Counted from the first letter of the stretch, positions 1 to 8,596 are shown. The stretch: DNA of 17,343 nt from an uncultured Campylobacter sp. (GCF_938045625.1 NZ_CALIAV010000027.1:1-17343), one strand, 5' to 3'. Notes: generated by a model from the sequence alone, not told the origin. Numbers and translations: made by a program.

Positions 1-34
1 ACTATATCCAGATAACTAACGCGTAATCTTAAGT

Positions 35-55
35 GGAGCGGAGTTTTTCCGCTCC
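35..55. repeat. GC-rich perfect hairpin
   Basis: GGAGCGGA (35-42) is followed by a 5-nt loop and TCCGCTCC (48-55), a perfect 8-bp stem in AT-rich surroundings. No run of T follows on either strand, so it does not fit a standard intrinsic terminator. It could still be the end of a transcript that begins outside the window. The role is unknown. Confidence 0.5.
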
Positions 56-146
56 CTACGCTATACGACTAACGACTATCAACTCTATAGCCAATTTTAC
101 GCAAACATATCTAAATGTAACTCTTTTGGCAAATTTAAGCCTAACT

Positions 147-177
147 ACTAACCGAGCAATAATCTTTCGCGGTTAGT
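147..177. repeat. 8-bp inverted repeat, 15-nt loop
   Basis: ACTAACCG (147-154) and CGGTTAGT (170-177) are exact reverse complements separated by 15 nt. It is not next to a recognised promoter or gene start, and no T-tract follows on either strand. The function is unknown and chance is possible. Confidence 0.35.
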
Positions 178-476
178 CTCTTAACGAGCATACAAATCAG
201 TAAAACTAATTTTTACTCCACGAGGCCATAAGAGCACTTTTTCCACAAACCAAACCATACACAAAGCGATTGCCGATTTTAAAAAAAGCAAATTTTAGAT
301 CGCGAGTACTGGACTCCTAAAACTCGATTATTTATAAATTTAAGTGCATAAAAAATGTCGCCAAACAGTAAAATTTGAAGTTAAATTTGTAGATTTCGCC
401 GAAACGCCGCTACCGCAAACGCCTCGGCAAGAGAGTCAAATTCGACCGCCCGAAGCGATCAAATTCAAGATAAAAT

Positions 477-1493
477 TTACAGGATAAATCCGCTGCCGAT
501 AACCAGCTCGCCTCTATAAAATACTGCGAGCTGACCGCTAGCCACGCCAAACGCGCTCTGTTTTAGCTCGACCTCGGCCGTGCCGCCCTCTAGCACTTTT
601 ACGTGCGCGTTTAGCCCGATGCTGCGGTAGCGAACCTTCACGTCGCAGTCAAACTCGCTCTCGTCTATGAATAAATTTAGGCTATTTACAGCTATCTTAC
701 CGCGCTCAAGCTCCTCTTTGCTGCCCACGACGATGCGGTTATTTGCCGCGTCGATAGCGAGCACGAAATGCGGCTCGTGCGCCCCAAATACCTCAAATCC
801 GCGCCTCTTGCCGATCGTGTAGCGCATGTAGCCGTTGTGCCGCCCGATCACGCGCCCAGAGCTATCGACCACGTCGCCGGGTAGATCCGTCTCGTAGTGC
901 TTATTTAGCACCTCGATATAGGTATCCTCGACGAAGCAGATCTCACTGCTCTCGGCCTGCTCGCCGTATTCGCGAAAGTTCGGCAGAGATTTTGCCAGCT
1001 CTTTTATATCTTTTTTAAATTTATCCCCGAGCGGGAAAATCATATCGGCGATTATCTCTTTTGGTACCTGCGCGACGAAGTAGCTTTGGTCTTTGCTAGG
1101 ATCGGCGGCGACTCTGATAAAGCCGTCTTGTACGCGGATATAGTGGCCTGTAGCGAGCTTTTCGCAGCCGATACTTTTGGCAAATTTTAGCAGCTCGCCG
1201 AATTTTATAAAGTGGTTGCAAAGCGCGCAGGGATTTGGCGTCTTGCCCTCTTTATAGGAGCTAACAAACGGCGTATAGACGTATCTGTCAAACTGCTCTT
1301 GTAAATCAAGCACGTGATAGGGGATGCCCAGATACCCGCACGCGCGGGCGACTTTATCGATATTTTTTTCATGATATCCGGGCTTTTTGTGTAGTTTCAT
1401 ATAGCAGCCCACGACCTCGTGACCCGCTTCTAGCAGCATTTTGGCGCTCATGGTGGAGTCGACGCCGCCGCTCATGGCCATTAGTATTTTCAT
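477..1493 (-). CDS. mnmA: tRNA-uridine 2-sulfurtransferase MnmA
   Basis: This is the cytoplasmic enzyme that thiolates U34 of tRNA-Lys, -Glu and -Gln: it adenylates the base and transfers persulfide sulfur to make s2U34. The 338-residue protein has the PP-loop SGGVDS at residues 8-13, then the first catalytic cysteine in NPC (Cys89), GHY at 116-118 and DQSYF at 135-139. The second catalytic cysteine is in SEICF (Cys186), followed by the YTIGKRRG motif near 225-232 and a C-terminal beta-barrel. Both cysteines are present, so it should be active. The length is a little short of the E. coli enzyme but complete. The ATG start has AGGAAAGAG just upstream. It appears monocistronic, with more than 700 bases separating it from the next gene upstream. 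I recall a trmU/mnmA gene near this flagellar cluster in C. jejuni too. Confidence 0.97.
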   Translation of the reverse strand: MKILMAMSGGVDSTMSAKMLLEAGHEVVGCYMKLHKKPGYHEKNIDKVARACGYLGIPYHVLDLQEQFDRYVYTPFVSSYKEGKTPNPCALCNHFIKFGELLKFAKSIGCEKLATGHYIRVQDGFIRVAADPSKDQSYFVAQVPKEIIADMIFPLGDKFKKDIKELAKSLPNFREYGEQAESSEICFVEDTYIEVLNKHYETDLPGDVVDSSGRVIGRHNGYMRYTIGKRRGFEVFGAHEPHFVLAIDAANNRIVVGSKEELERGKIAVNSLNLFIDESEFDCDVKVRYRSIGLNAHVKVLEGGTAEVELKQSAFGVASGQLAVFYRGELVIGSGFIL

Positions 1494-2217
1494 TTCTCTT
1501 TCCTATTGTGAGGGCTTGTCTTTTTAGCGCTTTTTACGGAGTTTGTAAATTTTCGGCTCGATGAACCAGACGTTCTATCTACGCCGAAAATTTAACGCAC
1601 AGCCGCAAAAATCATCTAAAAATACCGCGCTCTAAAGTTTTGTACTTTAAATTCAGCTTTAAAATTTACAAATCTCGCCCTAGCCCCACAATAAGGCAAA
1701 TTCGTATAAATTCGGTGCGATTATATAAAAATTAGCTTAATGCGCTATAAATTTGTAAATCTAGGTTCGCAAGCAGGGTCAGCATTTATCTTTGCTTGGG
1801 TTTAAATTTTATGCGCCAAGACGATGTAGAATTTACAAACGGCGATGACGCGGTTAAATTTACCGAATTTGACGCAAAAGGCAAACATATCGGCAAATCC
1901 GCTTAAAAACACAAACCAAACCGCGCGAACAAATTTACAAAAACCAAAATTTAACGCCGTGCGCTAGATAAATGCAACCAGCAAATTTACCGACCGAATT
2001 TAACTAACCCTCAAGCCTTGCGGTATTTTAGAGCTTTAAATTTTCGCGTACCGTATGCGCCGTCGTCGTAGCGGCAAAAACAGTGGCAGTTAAGCGCCAC
2101 CAAATTTGATGGCACTATACGGACAAAAACAAAGCAAAAAGCGCAATAGCAGCCCCGTCTCGCATCCCGTCAAACATCGCCAAATCCTTAAAATTCGTAA
2201 AATTTTAGCACGCTAAT
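1494..2217. other. 724-bp non-coding stretch between mnmA and the LOG gene
   Basis: There is no reading frame here that I can assign. AAATTT occurs about twelve times by eye. A 31-codon ATG frame at 1811-1906 (+) has no ribosome binding site and no recognisable homology, so I do not call it a gene. A possible -10 box for mnmA lies at 1720-1725. The stretch is long for Campylobacter and may hold gene remnants too decayed to recognise or a small RNA, but nothing specific can be shown. Confidence 0.5.
1720..1725 (-). promoter_or_regulatory. Possible -10 box upstream of mnmA
   Basis: On the minus strand this reads TATAAT preceded by a T-rich run (TTTTTATATAAT), matching the sigma70 -10 element. 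In Campylobacter the -35 is weakly conserved and is replaced by periodic T-tracts. It would leave a leader of about 220 nt before mnmA, which is long, so the assignment is tentative. Confidence 0.25.
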
Positions 2218-2814
2218 TTAGTTTAATATCCCCAAAATCTCGTTCCGCACAGTATCTAGATCATCGCTGATCGTATAAAGCGAAAGATCCTCCTCGCTGA
2301 CGGCTTTTTCGCGTATCAGCGTGGTTTTGATGAAATCATCGAGCTTGCTCCAAAACTCGCTGCCGATGAGGAAAATTTTAGCTTTTTTGGCGCCGATTTG
2401 CGCGAGCACTAGGATCTCAAACAGCTCATCAAGCGTCCCAAAGCCGCCCGGAAACACCAAAAACGCGCTCGAGCGCTCGATAAGGGCAAATTTGCGAGCG
2501 GATAAATTTGAAAAAACGAAGTTGCTAGTGGCGTATTTATTCGTCACTTGCTCAAACGGAAGCACGATATTTAGGCCTATCGACGGACTTTTGCCGCTCT
2601 CGTACGCTCCCTTGTTCGCGGCCTCCATCACGCCAGGCCCGCCGCCGCTAACGACGGCAAAACCGCCGTCGGCAAGCTCTTTTGCGAGACTAAAGGCCAT
2701 TTTACAGTATTTACTATTTTCGTCAAATCTGGCCGAACCGAAAAACGTAACGCTAGGATTTTTATAAGTCGCAAAATCCCTAAATTTGACCAGATCGTTT
2801 AAAATTTCATCCAT
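2218..2814 (-). CDS. LOG family protein (TIGR00730, nucleotide-monophosphate phosphoribohydrolase)
   Basis: The 198-residue protein has a Rossmann-like fold. It carries GSAR (26-29), SGGGPGVMEAA (56-66), ARK (106-108) and the LOG signature PGGFGTLDE (122-130), whose glycine-rich loop, Thr and Glu make up the active site. Family members hydrolyse the N-glycosidic bond of nucleoside 5'-monophosphates such as AMP, and some release cytokinin-type free bases; the bacterial role is often nucleotide salvage. The length is usual for the family and all signature residues are present. The ATG start has an AAGAGA-like Shine-Dalgarno sequence. It stands alone between two non-coding stretches, so context adds nothing about the substrate. 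It has sometimes been labelled lysine decarboxylase, which the motifs do not support. Confidence 0.93.
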   Translation of the reverse strand: MDEILNDLVKFRDFATYKNPSVTFFGSARFDENSKYCKMAFSLAKELADGGFAVVSGGGPGVMEAANKGAYESGKSPSIGLNIVLPFEQVTNKYATSNFVFSNLSARKFALIERSSAFLVFPGGFGTLDELFEILVLAQIGAKKAKIFLIGSEFWSKLDDFIKTTLIREKAVSEEDLSLYTISDDLDTVRNEILGILN

Positions 2815-3232
2815 TATTTCTCTTTTTCTTAGTTTAAATTTACGTGCTAGAGCTGCAAATAGCGGCTAAATTTACCACGCGAATCTAAAAGTAATGATAT
2901 CCAAAACGGATTTAAAAACAAATGACGCATGATTAAATTTGAGATTAATTTTAGGTAGATTTCAAATTTGCAAAGCTATCAAAGCGGTTTAATTTTGCTC
3001 AAATTTGCTGGCAATTTTAGCGCTAAACGGCGCAAACTCGTAAGGCAAACCTATTTTAAAAGCACAAAACCGCCGCCTTAACCTTTAGCGCAAATTTATG
3101 CGGTGGTTTCTAAAAATGCGGCGGCTTGCAAATTTAGGTCTCCAAATTTGCTCGCGATTTCGTACTAAATTTGGCCGAATACGACTTGGTTTTAAAAAGC
3201 GCCCCAAGGCGGAATTCGTCCAATTTTAGCCC
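2815..3232. other. 418-bp non-coding stretch after the flagellar operon
   Basis: There is no credible coding frame. About nine AAATTT words occur by eye, plus the stem-loop at 3067-3109. It separates the end of fliY from the LOG gene and probably contains both the operon's terminator and the LOG promoter. I could not pick out a convincing -10 box for the latter. Confidence 0.5.
3067..3109 (-). terminator. Possible terminator of the aroQ-fliY operon
   Basis: AAACCGCCGC (3067-3076) pairs with GCGGTGGTTT (3100-3109) over 10 bp with one G-T wobble, and the loop is 23 nt. Read on the minus strand, the stem's A/T end and the bases after it give TTTTGTGCTTTTAAAA, an acceptable T-rich tail. It sits about 125 bp past the fliY stop. 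The large loop makes it weak, so confidence is limited. Confidence 0.35.
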
Positions 3233-4066
3233 TTAACGTAGCTGCTCGAGGCGCTCTTTTTTCGTGCCGATCTGAGTGATCTGGATGCCGAAGTTGCCGT
3301 CCACGATGACGACCTCGCCTAGGGCTACGACCTTGTCGCTGATCAAAATCTCAAGCGGGTCGTTTGCGAGCTGATTTAGCTCGATGACCGAGCCTATGTC
3401 CATCGTGAGCACGTCTTTTAGTAGCATTCTTTTTGAGCCGATACGTACGTGAAGCGGCAGGCGCACATCCATTATGAGCCCGATATTTCGCATTTCATCG
3501 ATGCTTAAATCGCCTTTTGCGGGGGTTGCTTGCTGGGCTGGTTCTTTGTGATCTTTATTTAAAAATTTCACCAATGCAAAATCAAGCACTATGGCGATTT
3601 GCTCGCTGACGTCTCCGATTTTAACGGAATAGACGTATATTTTTTCAAACGCGTTCAAATCAAAATTTGCGCTCTCGTCGAGGAAATTTACTTTCGCGAC
3701 CTCGAAATTTAGCTTCGGCATGCCTTTTTGCGCGCCAAGGCTCGTGGAAAACGCGCCCATGATATTTGAAAACACCTCTTTAGCGGCATCAAGCTCGTCC
3801 TCGTTTAGATTTTCGTTGCGCGAGATCTCTTCTTCTCCGAGCATCCATTCGCCGATCGCGCTCATCAGTACCGGCGTGGCTACTAGTATCATCTTTGCCG
3901 TCGTATCGCCGCTAACGGCTATGTTTGCAACGGCTAGAGGCGGCTTTATGCCTTCTTGCTTAGGAGCGTCGTATTCGTTTCTCTCGCCTATTTCAGGCGT
4001 CCTACCCGTTAGCCCTTCGACCGTAGCCTTTACCTCGTTTACGAAAATTTTAAAAAAATCATTCAT
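3233..4066 (-). CDS. fliY: Flagellar motor switch protein FliY
   Basis: FliY is a FliN paralogue of the flagellar C-ring. With FliM it helps set rotation direction and supports secretion at the cytoplasmic face of the motor. The C-terminal SpoA (FliN) domain spans about residues 195-269, preceded by a flexible linker with PAQQATPAKG near 176-185. The N-terminal half resembles the CheC-like region, with a conserved helix ELDAAKEVF at 91-99. I chose the start at 4066 (277 aa). The GAGG Shine-Dalgarno ends directly against the upstream in-frame ATG at 4075, which is too close, but it is 9 nt from this ATG. The chosen start also gives an ATGAATGA overlap with the fliM stop, typical of translational coupling. 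If the upstream ATG is used the protein has 280 residues. It is the last gene of the operon. Confidence 0.94.
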   Translation of the reverse strand: MNDFFKIFVNEVKATVEGLTGRTPEIGERNEYDAPKQEGIKPPLAVANIAVSGDTTAKMILVATPVLMSAIGEWMLGEEEISRNENLNEDELDAAKEVFSNIMGAFSTSLGAQKGMPKLNFEVAKVNFLDESANFDLNAFEKIYVYSVKIGDVSEQIAIVLDFALVKFLNKDHKEPAQQATPAKGDLSIDEMRNIGLIMDVRLPLHVRIGSKRMLLKDVLTMDIGSVIELNQLANDPLEILISDKVVALGEVVIVDGNFGIQITQIGTKKERLEQLR

Positions 4067-5165
4067 TGTTTTCATCCTCGCCTAATATATCGTCGTCTTC
4101 GTACTCATCCTCGTGCTCTGTGCTCATGAGTTTTGCTCTGCGCTCTTCTTCATACTGCTCGAGGATATTTTTGATCTCGTCTTTGTCGCTTCTGATTAGC
4201 TCTTCTATACGGATAGATTTTCTAAATCTATGCAGCCCGACCTCAGCCAAAAATACCTCTTTTTTATCGATCGTTACGATAGCCTTGTCGTTTGCCGAGC
4301 GGTCAAGACGCAGTATGTCGCCCTCTTTTAAATTTAAAAACTCGTTTACGCTAACGATACTTTTACCCAGTATCGCCTCATACAGCACCTCGGCGCGCCC
4401 GATCAGCGTTTTTAGCTCTTTGTTTCGGCTCTTTTTCGCGCTCGTTTCGCCAAGCATTATGTCGCGGTTGGCTAGACGGCTTAAGATCGGCTCGAGGTAT
4501 ATGACCGGATAGCAGATATTTATCATGCCGCTTGAGTTACCTACGATGATCTCCATGACGACCATTATCACGATCTCGTTTTGGCTTACGATTTGCACGA
4601 CGTTTGGGCTACTTTCTTTAGCCTCGACGTTTGGGTACATATCGGTGATCATCGACCAGCTCTCTTTTAGGCGCTGCATCATCATTCTTAGGATTGCGTC
4701 GAGCAAATTTACCTCGATATCGGTTAGCTCCCTGCTAGTCTCAAAGCCCTCGCCGTTACCGCCTAGCAAGCGATCTATCATCGGAAACGCGATGCTTGGG
4801 TTTATCTCCAAAACGCAGTTTCCGTCAAGCGGCTTGATCGAAAAGACGTTAAAGCTAGTAGGGCTCGGCAAACTCATCAAAAACTCGCCGTACGTCATCT
4901 GATCGACGCTGTGCAGACGGATCTCCACGATACTTCTCATAACGCTTGAAATTTGAGAAGCCAAATTTCTCGCAAGCTTGTCGTGTATGCCCTTTATCGC
5001 GCGCAGTTGTTCCTTGCTGACGCGGTTTGGGCGTTTAAAATCGTAAATTATTACCTGCTGCTGTTCTTCTTTTTTTGATTTTTCGCCGATAGATTCGCTA
5101 GCATCGTCGTCGTCCACGACTTCTAGTAGCGCGTCTATCTCTTCTTGACTTAAAATGTCCGCCAT
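4059..5165 (-). CDS. fliM: Flagellar motor switch protein FliM
   Basis: FliM is the middle ring of the C-ring: it binds CheY-P at its N-terminus, FliG through its middle domain and FliY/FliN through its C-terminal domain. The sequence shows the CheY-binding peptide LSQEEIDALL at 5-14, an acidic linker, the YDFKRPNRVSKEQ segment at 41-53, the GGNG turn at 135-138 of the CheC-like middle domain, and a SpoA domain around 255-320. The 368-residue length is near the usual size; the extra residues are a strongly acidic tail (about 350-368). Its ATG overlaps the fliA TAA by one base (TAATG), with GAGGG six bases upstream. It overlaps fliY at its 3' end. Confidence 0.97.
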   Translation of the reverse strand: MADILSQEEIDALLEVVDDDDASESIGEKSKKEEQQQVIIYDFKRPNRVSKEQLRAIKGIHDKLARNLASQISSVMRSIVEIRLHSVDQMTYGEFLMSLPSPTSFNVFSIKPLDGNCVLEINPSIAFPMIDRLLGGNGEGFETSRELTDIEVNLLDAILRMMMQRLKESWSMITDMYPNVEAKESSPNVVQIVSQNEIVIMVVMEIIVGNSSGMINICYPVIYLEPILSRLANRDIMLGETSAKKSRNKELKTLIGRAEVLYEAILGKSIVSVNEFLNLKEGDILRLDRSANDKAIVTIDKKEVFLAEVGLHRFRKSIRIEELIRSDKDEIKNILEQYEEERRAKLMSTEHEDEYEDDDILGEDENNE

Positions 5166-5872
5166 TATTTACCCTCAAGCTTTTTTCTTATTTTTTCCAT
5201 CAAACGCTTATGTATCTGCGAGATCCTACTCTCGGTAATCTGCAAAATTTCGCTGATCTCCTTTAAACTCAGCTCTTCGTAATAATAAAGCTGTACGATG
5301 AGCTGATCGCGCTCCTCAAATTCGTTTAAAATTTGAGTTATCTTTTCTATCAAATCCTCTTTTTCGACCCGTTCTAGCGTATTCTCCTCGCTCATTAGCT
5401 CCATTTGATCGTCGATGTTTAGGACGGCGACGACGGCGCTCACGTTTCTTGCTTCGCTTACTTTTTCTACGTCGACACCTAGCTTGCCTGCGATATACGC
5501 ATCGTCGGGTTCGCACTCAAATTTATTAAAATACTCATTTACTAAAGCCTCGATAGACTTTACCAAAGTACGGTCCGAGCGGCTAACCACGTCAAGTCCG
5601 CGCAAAAAATCAAGCATCGCGCCGTAAACTCGCTTTTGCGCGTAGCCCCAAAAGGAGTCGTTTTGCTCTTTGTCGTATTTTCTGGAGAGCTTTACCATCT
5701 CCTCCAGCCCAGCGCCGATCAGGTCGCTAACGTCGATATGAGCGGGCAAACGCTCCTTTAGCCTAAAAGCCATCGCGCGAAGAGCGGGCGTGTAGGCTAG
5801 CACGACCTCGTCTTGTTCTTTTTTTAAATTTGAGGCATAAGGATTATGCGGCTTTTGCATTTCTTTCGCCAT
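5165..5872 (-). CDS. fliA: Flagellar sigma factor FliA (sigma28)
   Basis: FliA directs RNA polymerase to late flagellar promoters, such as the major flagellin gene. The 235-residue protein has the sigma28 layout. Region 2 (about 20-95) includes VSDLIGAGLEEM and FWGYAQKRVYGAMLDFLR. Region 3 is at about 100-145, and region 4 (about 180-232) has the helix-turn-helix LSLKEISEILQITESRISQI. No anti-sigma gene (flgM) is nearby in the window. The ATG start has AGG five bases upstream; a second in-frame ATG four codons on is less well placed. The start lies inside the last 29 bases of the membrane-protein gene upstream, and the stop overlaps fliM, so expression is coupled on both sides. Confidence 0.96.
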   Translation of the reverse strand: MAKEMQKPHNPYASNLKKEQDEVVLAYTPALRAMAFRLKERLPAHIDVSDLIGAGLEEMVKLSRKYDKEQNDSFWGYAQKRVYGAMLDFLRGLDVVSRSDRTLVKSIEALVNEYFNKFECEPDDAYIAGKLGVDVEKVSEARNVSAVVAVLNIDDQMELMSEENTLERVEKEDLIEKITQILNEFEERDQLIVQLYYYEELSLKEISEILQITESRISQIHKRLMEKIRKKLEGK

Positions 5873-6197
5873 TTTTACCTAGCGCTTGTTTTATTAGGAT
5901 ATTTTCGCTAGCTAGCTTACTTAATATATTATCTATACGCTTTTCTCTAAGAGCTAGTTCGCCGATAAGATAATCAGCCGTTTGCTCGTATTGCTCTTTA
6001 TCAAATCTCTTTTTAAGAGATAATCTTACGTCGATATAGTTCATTATGATAACGTGAATCACGAGATAAAAGAAAAACGTAATCACGAAAGTATAAAGCA
6101 ACATCTGTATCGGGTCGCTTAACTTTAACGCCGAAAAAACGACTCCCGTAAAAAATCCGCAAACAGTAAAAAATGCTATAAAATTTTCCGCTTTCAA
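5844..6197 (-). CDS. Small conserved membrane protein of the flagellar operon (Cj0062c/HP1033-like position)
   Basis: This 117-residue protein has no known function. Two hydrophobic segments (about 6-24 and 30-52) form a likely hairpin in the inner membrane. A basic, helical cytoplasmic tail (about 55-117) with heptad-like spacing in LALREKRIDNILSKLASENI follows. The start is TTG, with AGGA seven bases upstream; the next Met (residue 32) would remove the first membrane segment, so TTG is preferred. It sits between flhG and fliA, 15 bases after flhG and overlapping fliA by 29 bases. As I recall, C. jejuni and H. pylori have a small gene at the same place, which suggests a conserved role in flagellar assembly or placement (inference). 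It is not one of the standard export or stator proteins. Confidence 0.85.
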   Translation of the reverse strand: MKAENFIAFFTVCGFFTGVVFSALKLSDPIQMLLYTFVITFFFYLVIHVIIMNYIDVRLSLKKRFDKEQYEQTADYLIGELALREKRIDNILSKLASENILIKQALGKNGERNAKAA

Positions 6198-6212
6198 AAC
6201 TAAATCCTAAAT

Positions 6213-7079
6213 TTAAAATTGCTCAATCATGCGCCTAAAAAAGGCACTAAAGCTATTGACTTGACCATCTTTAAGCACTTTTTGTTCCAATCTCGAAATA
6301 AGCCTTTGAGCTATCTGATTCAACTCCAAGCTCGGCAGACAAAATTCGCTATCGTCGGTAAAAAGCGTACGCTGTTTTATGCTCTTTGAGACGCTTTTAT
6401 CCTCGCTAATAGCGCCTAAAAACTCCAAATTTAACGGATTTTCGATATTTGCCTTGGCTACTTTTTGAATATGCTCAAATATCCTCATTGCCTCTTTTTC
6501 GTTTTTCACCATGTTAAAAACCATCAAAAGATTGTCTTTATCTTTTGAAGTGATTTTTATAACGGCATAGGCATCCGTTATCGCTGCAGGATCGGGCATA
6601 GTAACCACCACGACCTCGTCTGCCGCCTCTAAAAATAGCCGCGTGTTTCCGCCTATACCCGCGCCCGTGTCGATGATGATAAAATCAAGCCCGTCAAGGT
6701 TCGCCGACTCGGCAAAAAACTGCTCGCACAAAAATTGATTGTTAAATTTTAATATTTCCTCGCCGCTTTCGCCAGGAATCAGCGTCAAATTCGGCTTTAT
6801 CTCGATCAAAATATCTTTTAAGGAACATTCGCCTTTTAGTACGTGGAGCAAATTTTTATTAACGCGCACGTTTAAGATGACATCTAAATTCGCTAGCCCG
6901 ATATCCGCATCAAAAAGAGCAACTCTATACCCGCTTTTGGCCAAGACGTTAGCCAAATTTGCGCTTATGGTGCTTTTACCTACTCCGCCCTTGCCGCTAG
7001 TTACAGCGATAAAATACGTAGTTTTTGCCTTGGCTTGGGCGGCCACTATGCCTTTTAGTTTCTCGGCCTGATTACTCAT
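6213..7079 (-). CDS. flhG: Flagellar number regulator FlhG (MinD-like ATPase)
   Basis: FlhG is a MinD/ParA-type ATPase that limits the number of polar flagella, acting with the GTPase FlhF at the membrane. In C. jejuni it is also reported to affect cell division. The 288-residue protein has the deviant Walker A KGGVGKS (30-36), the A' motif FDADIGLANLD (56-66) and Walker B IIIDTGAG (134-141). A C-terminal amphipathic segment (276-288, SFSAFFRRMIEQF) looks like the MinD-type membrane-targeting helix. The ATG start overlaps the flhF stop in ATGAGTAA (8 bases), with AGGA five bases upstream, so it is probably translated by coupling to flhF. It is also called YlxH. Confidence 0.96.
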   Translation of the reverse strand: MSNQAEKLKGIVAAQAKAKTTYFIAVTSGKGGVGKSTISANLANVLAKSGYRVALFDADIGLANLDVILNVRVNKNLLHVLKGECSLKDILIEIKPNLTLIPGESGEEILKFNNQFLCEQFFAESANLDGLDFIIIDTGAGIGGNTRLFLEAADEVVVVTMPDPAAITDAYAVIKITSKDKDNLLMVFNMVKNEKEAMRIFEHIQKVAKANIENPLNLEFLGAISEDKSVSKSIKQRTLFTDDSEFCLPSLELNQIAQRLISRLEQKVLKDGQVNSFSAFFRRMIEQF

Positions 7080-8484
7080 TATGTTCCTTGCTAAATCCCT
7101 CTAATACGCAGCTTACTAAAAATTCGCTCTTTGCTACCAAGATATCGTCCGGCACCTCCTGGCCGACGGAGAAAAAACTAACCGGTTTATTCGTCTCGTA
7201 AACTAGCGAAAATACATTGCCGAAAATCTTCGTCTCGTCAAATTTGGTAATAATCAGGGTATCGATGTCAAGAAAGCTAAAACCGTTGTAAATTTCAAGC
7301 ATATCTTCGATCTTTGCCCCGGCCGATAGCACCAGATGCACGTCTATGTGCGTATCCGTACTTTTTATAAACTTTTCTAGCCTTGATAGCTTTTCTTTAT
7401 CGTACTGCGAGCTGCCCGTGGTGTCTATGAGGATAACCTCGCAGTGATTTAGCTGCTTTAGTGCGTTTTTAAAATCATCAACTTCGATAACGTCAAGGAT
7501 CGGTAGCTTCATCATCTTTGCGTATTGAAACAGCTGCTCGACCGCCCCGATACGGTAGGTATCAAGCGTGATGATGCCCGTTTTTGCACGCTTACCGTCT
7601 CCATAAGCAAATCTTGCAGCAAGTTTAGCTAGAGTCGTGGTTTTACCAACTCCCGTAGGCCCTACTAGCATCATTATCTTTTGTTTTCTATCGTCCTCTT
7701 CGCTCCTGCACGGCAGCATCTTTCTAAGCAGCGAGCTAAAATATCTCCTAACCGCGGTCGGATTAGCCTTCATCTGAGGCGACATATTTTCCACGGTTAT
7801 TTTCATTATTTGCTCTAGGTGCTCTTCTTTCATGCCGCTATTTTTGGCATCTTTGTAGATGCCGGCAAACTCGGGCGGTATGCTTAGGTTGTTTCTAGCA
7901 CCCGCTCGCTCCTCCCAAAACATATCGGCTATCATATTTACTTTTTCGCTTAGCATACTCACCTGCCTTGCGACGTCGTCGATCTTTTTATCGTAGTTTT
8001 GATCTTGGCGGCTAGGCATAGTTTCTATATTTGCTATTTGGCTTATCTCCTTTGCGGCTTTTGAGATGTTTAGGAGTATGTCCTCGCCGCTGTTTTGAAC
8101 GGTTTTGTAGTTTTGATTTTGCGAGGCTGAGCTCGTGGAGTTTTGGCTAAAATTTGCCGCAGCTAAAGCGCTTTGAGCTTCGACTTCAAAAAGCTCGCGC
8201 TCGTCTAAAATGATCTTTTGCGGCCTTTCCTCTTTTTTTGCTGCCTGAGCGCGCAAAAACTCATCGTAGCCTTTTAAATTTTGCTTTTGCGGCTGATTTT
8301 TTTTCTGCTCGCTCGCGTCCTCTTCGACGCTAACTAAAATTTCATAAAGAGGCTTTTTGTTTATCGTCTTTGGCTGAATTTGCTTCGTCGTTACCAAGAT
8401 CGCCCTCTCGCCGCACTGAGCCTGAGCCTTTTTTAGCGCCTCCATACTGCTCTCGCCGGTAAACGTATAAAACTTCGTCGCCAA
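7072..8484 (-). CDS. flhF: Flagellar biosynthesis GTPase FlhF
   Basis: FlhF is an SRP-type GTPase that marks the pole and recruits the first flagellar parts. In C. jejuni it is also needed for sigma54-dependent flagellar genes. The 470-residue protein has the usual three parts. A B-domain (1 to about 190) starts with KFYTFTGESSMEALKKAQ and continues into a low-complexity, Q/N/S-rich stretch (about 105-135). A helical N domain follows at about 190-265. The G domain has P-loop GPTGVGKTTT (275-284), DTYRIGA (308-314), DTTGS (354-358), TKFDE (413-417) and GQEVPDD (441-447). The start is TTG with a strong AGGAG five bases upstream; no ATG is better placed. It lies 112 bases after folK, the only sizeable gap in the operon, and no clear -10 box was seen there. 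Confidence 0.96.
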   Translation of the reverse strand: MATKFYTFTGESSMEALKKAQAQCGERAILVTTKQIQPKTINKKPLYEILVSVEEDASEQKKNQPQKQNLKGYDEFLRAQAAKKEERPQKIILDERELFEVEAQSALAAANFSQNSTSSASQNQNYKTVQNSGEDILLNISKAAKEISQIANIETMPSRQDQNYDKKIDDVARQVSMLSEKVNMIADMFWEERAGARNNLSIPPEFAGIYKDAKNSGMKEEHLEQIMKITVENMSPQMKANPTAVRRYFSSLLRKMLPCRSEEDDRKQKIMMLVGPTGVGKTTTLAKLAARFAYGDGKRAKTGIITLDTYRIGAVEQLFQYAKMMKLPILDVIEVDDFKNALKQLNHCEVILIDTTGSSQYDKEKLSRLEKFIKSTDTHIDVHLVLSAGAKIEDMLEIYNGFSFLDIDTLIITKFDETKIFGNVFSLVYETNKPVSFFSVGQEVPDDILVAKSEFLVSCVLEGFSKEHNE

Positions 8485-8596
8485 ATCTTCTCCTTCGTTT
8501 CTCGCTAAATTTAGCCGCCTTTAGCCCAAATCGTCGCGGCAAAGGCTATGCATTTTCCGTTCCCGCTTCAAATTTAGGCTTTGTGGCCGCTAAATC

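Larger units (their letters stand above)
1..476. other. Non-coding stretch downstream of mnmA
   Basis: I see no convincing reading frame, RNA gene or mobile element here. It lies past the 3' end of mnmA, so it holds the end of that transcript and whatever lies outside the window. By eye it has six copies of AAATTT and two perfect 8-bp inverted repeats, listed separately. A short GC-rich imperfect stem at about 444-460 (GACCGC/GCGATC) could form just downstream of mnmA, but no T-run follows it on the minus strand. Confidence 0.6.

Noticed and set aside
1811..1906. 31-codon ATG frame on the plus strand (MRQDDVEFTNGDD...).
   Set aside because: No Shine-Dalgarno sequence, no recognisable family, and much of it is built from the AAATTT words common in this stretch. 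It could be a remnant, but nothing supports a gene.
4067..4075. Upstream ATG of fliY giving a 280-residue protein.
   Set aside because: The GAGG ribosome binding site abuts this ATG directly; the ATG three codons later has proper spacing. It remains possible and changes only three residues.
3720..4902. Long plus-strand frames opposite fliY and fliM.
   Set aside because: They are low-complexity, serine-rich antisense shadows of genes whose domains and motifs are clear on the minus strand, and they have no ribosome binding sites.
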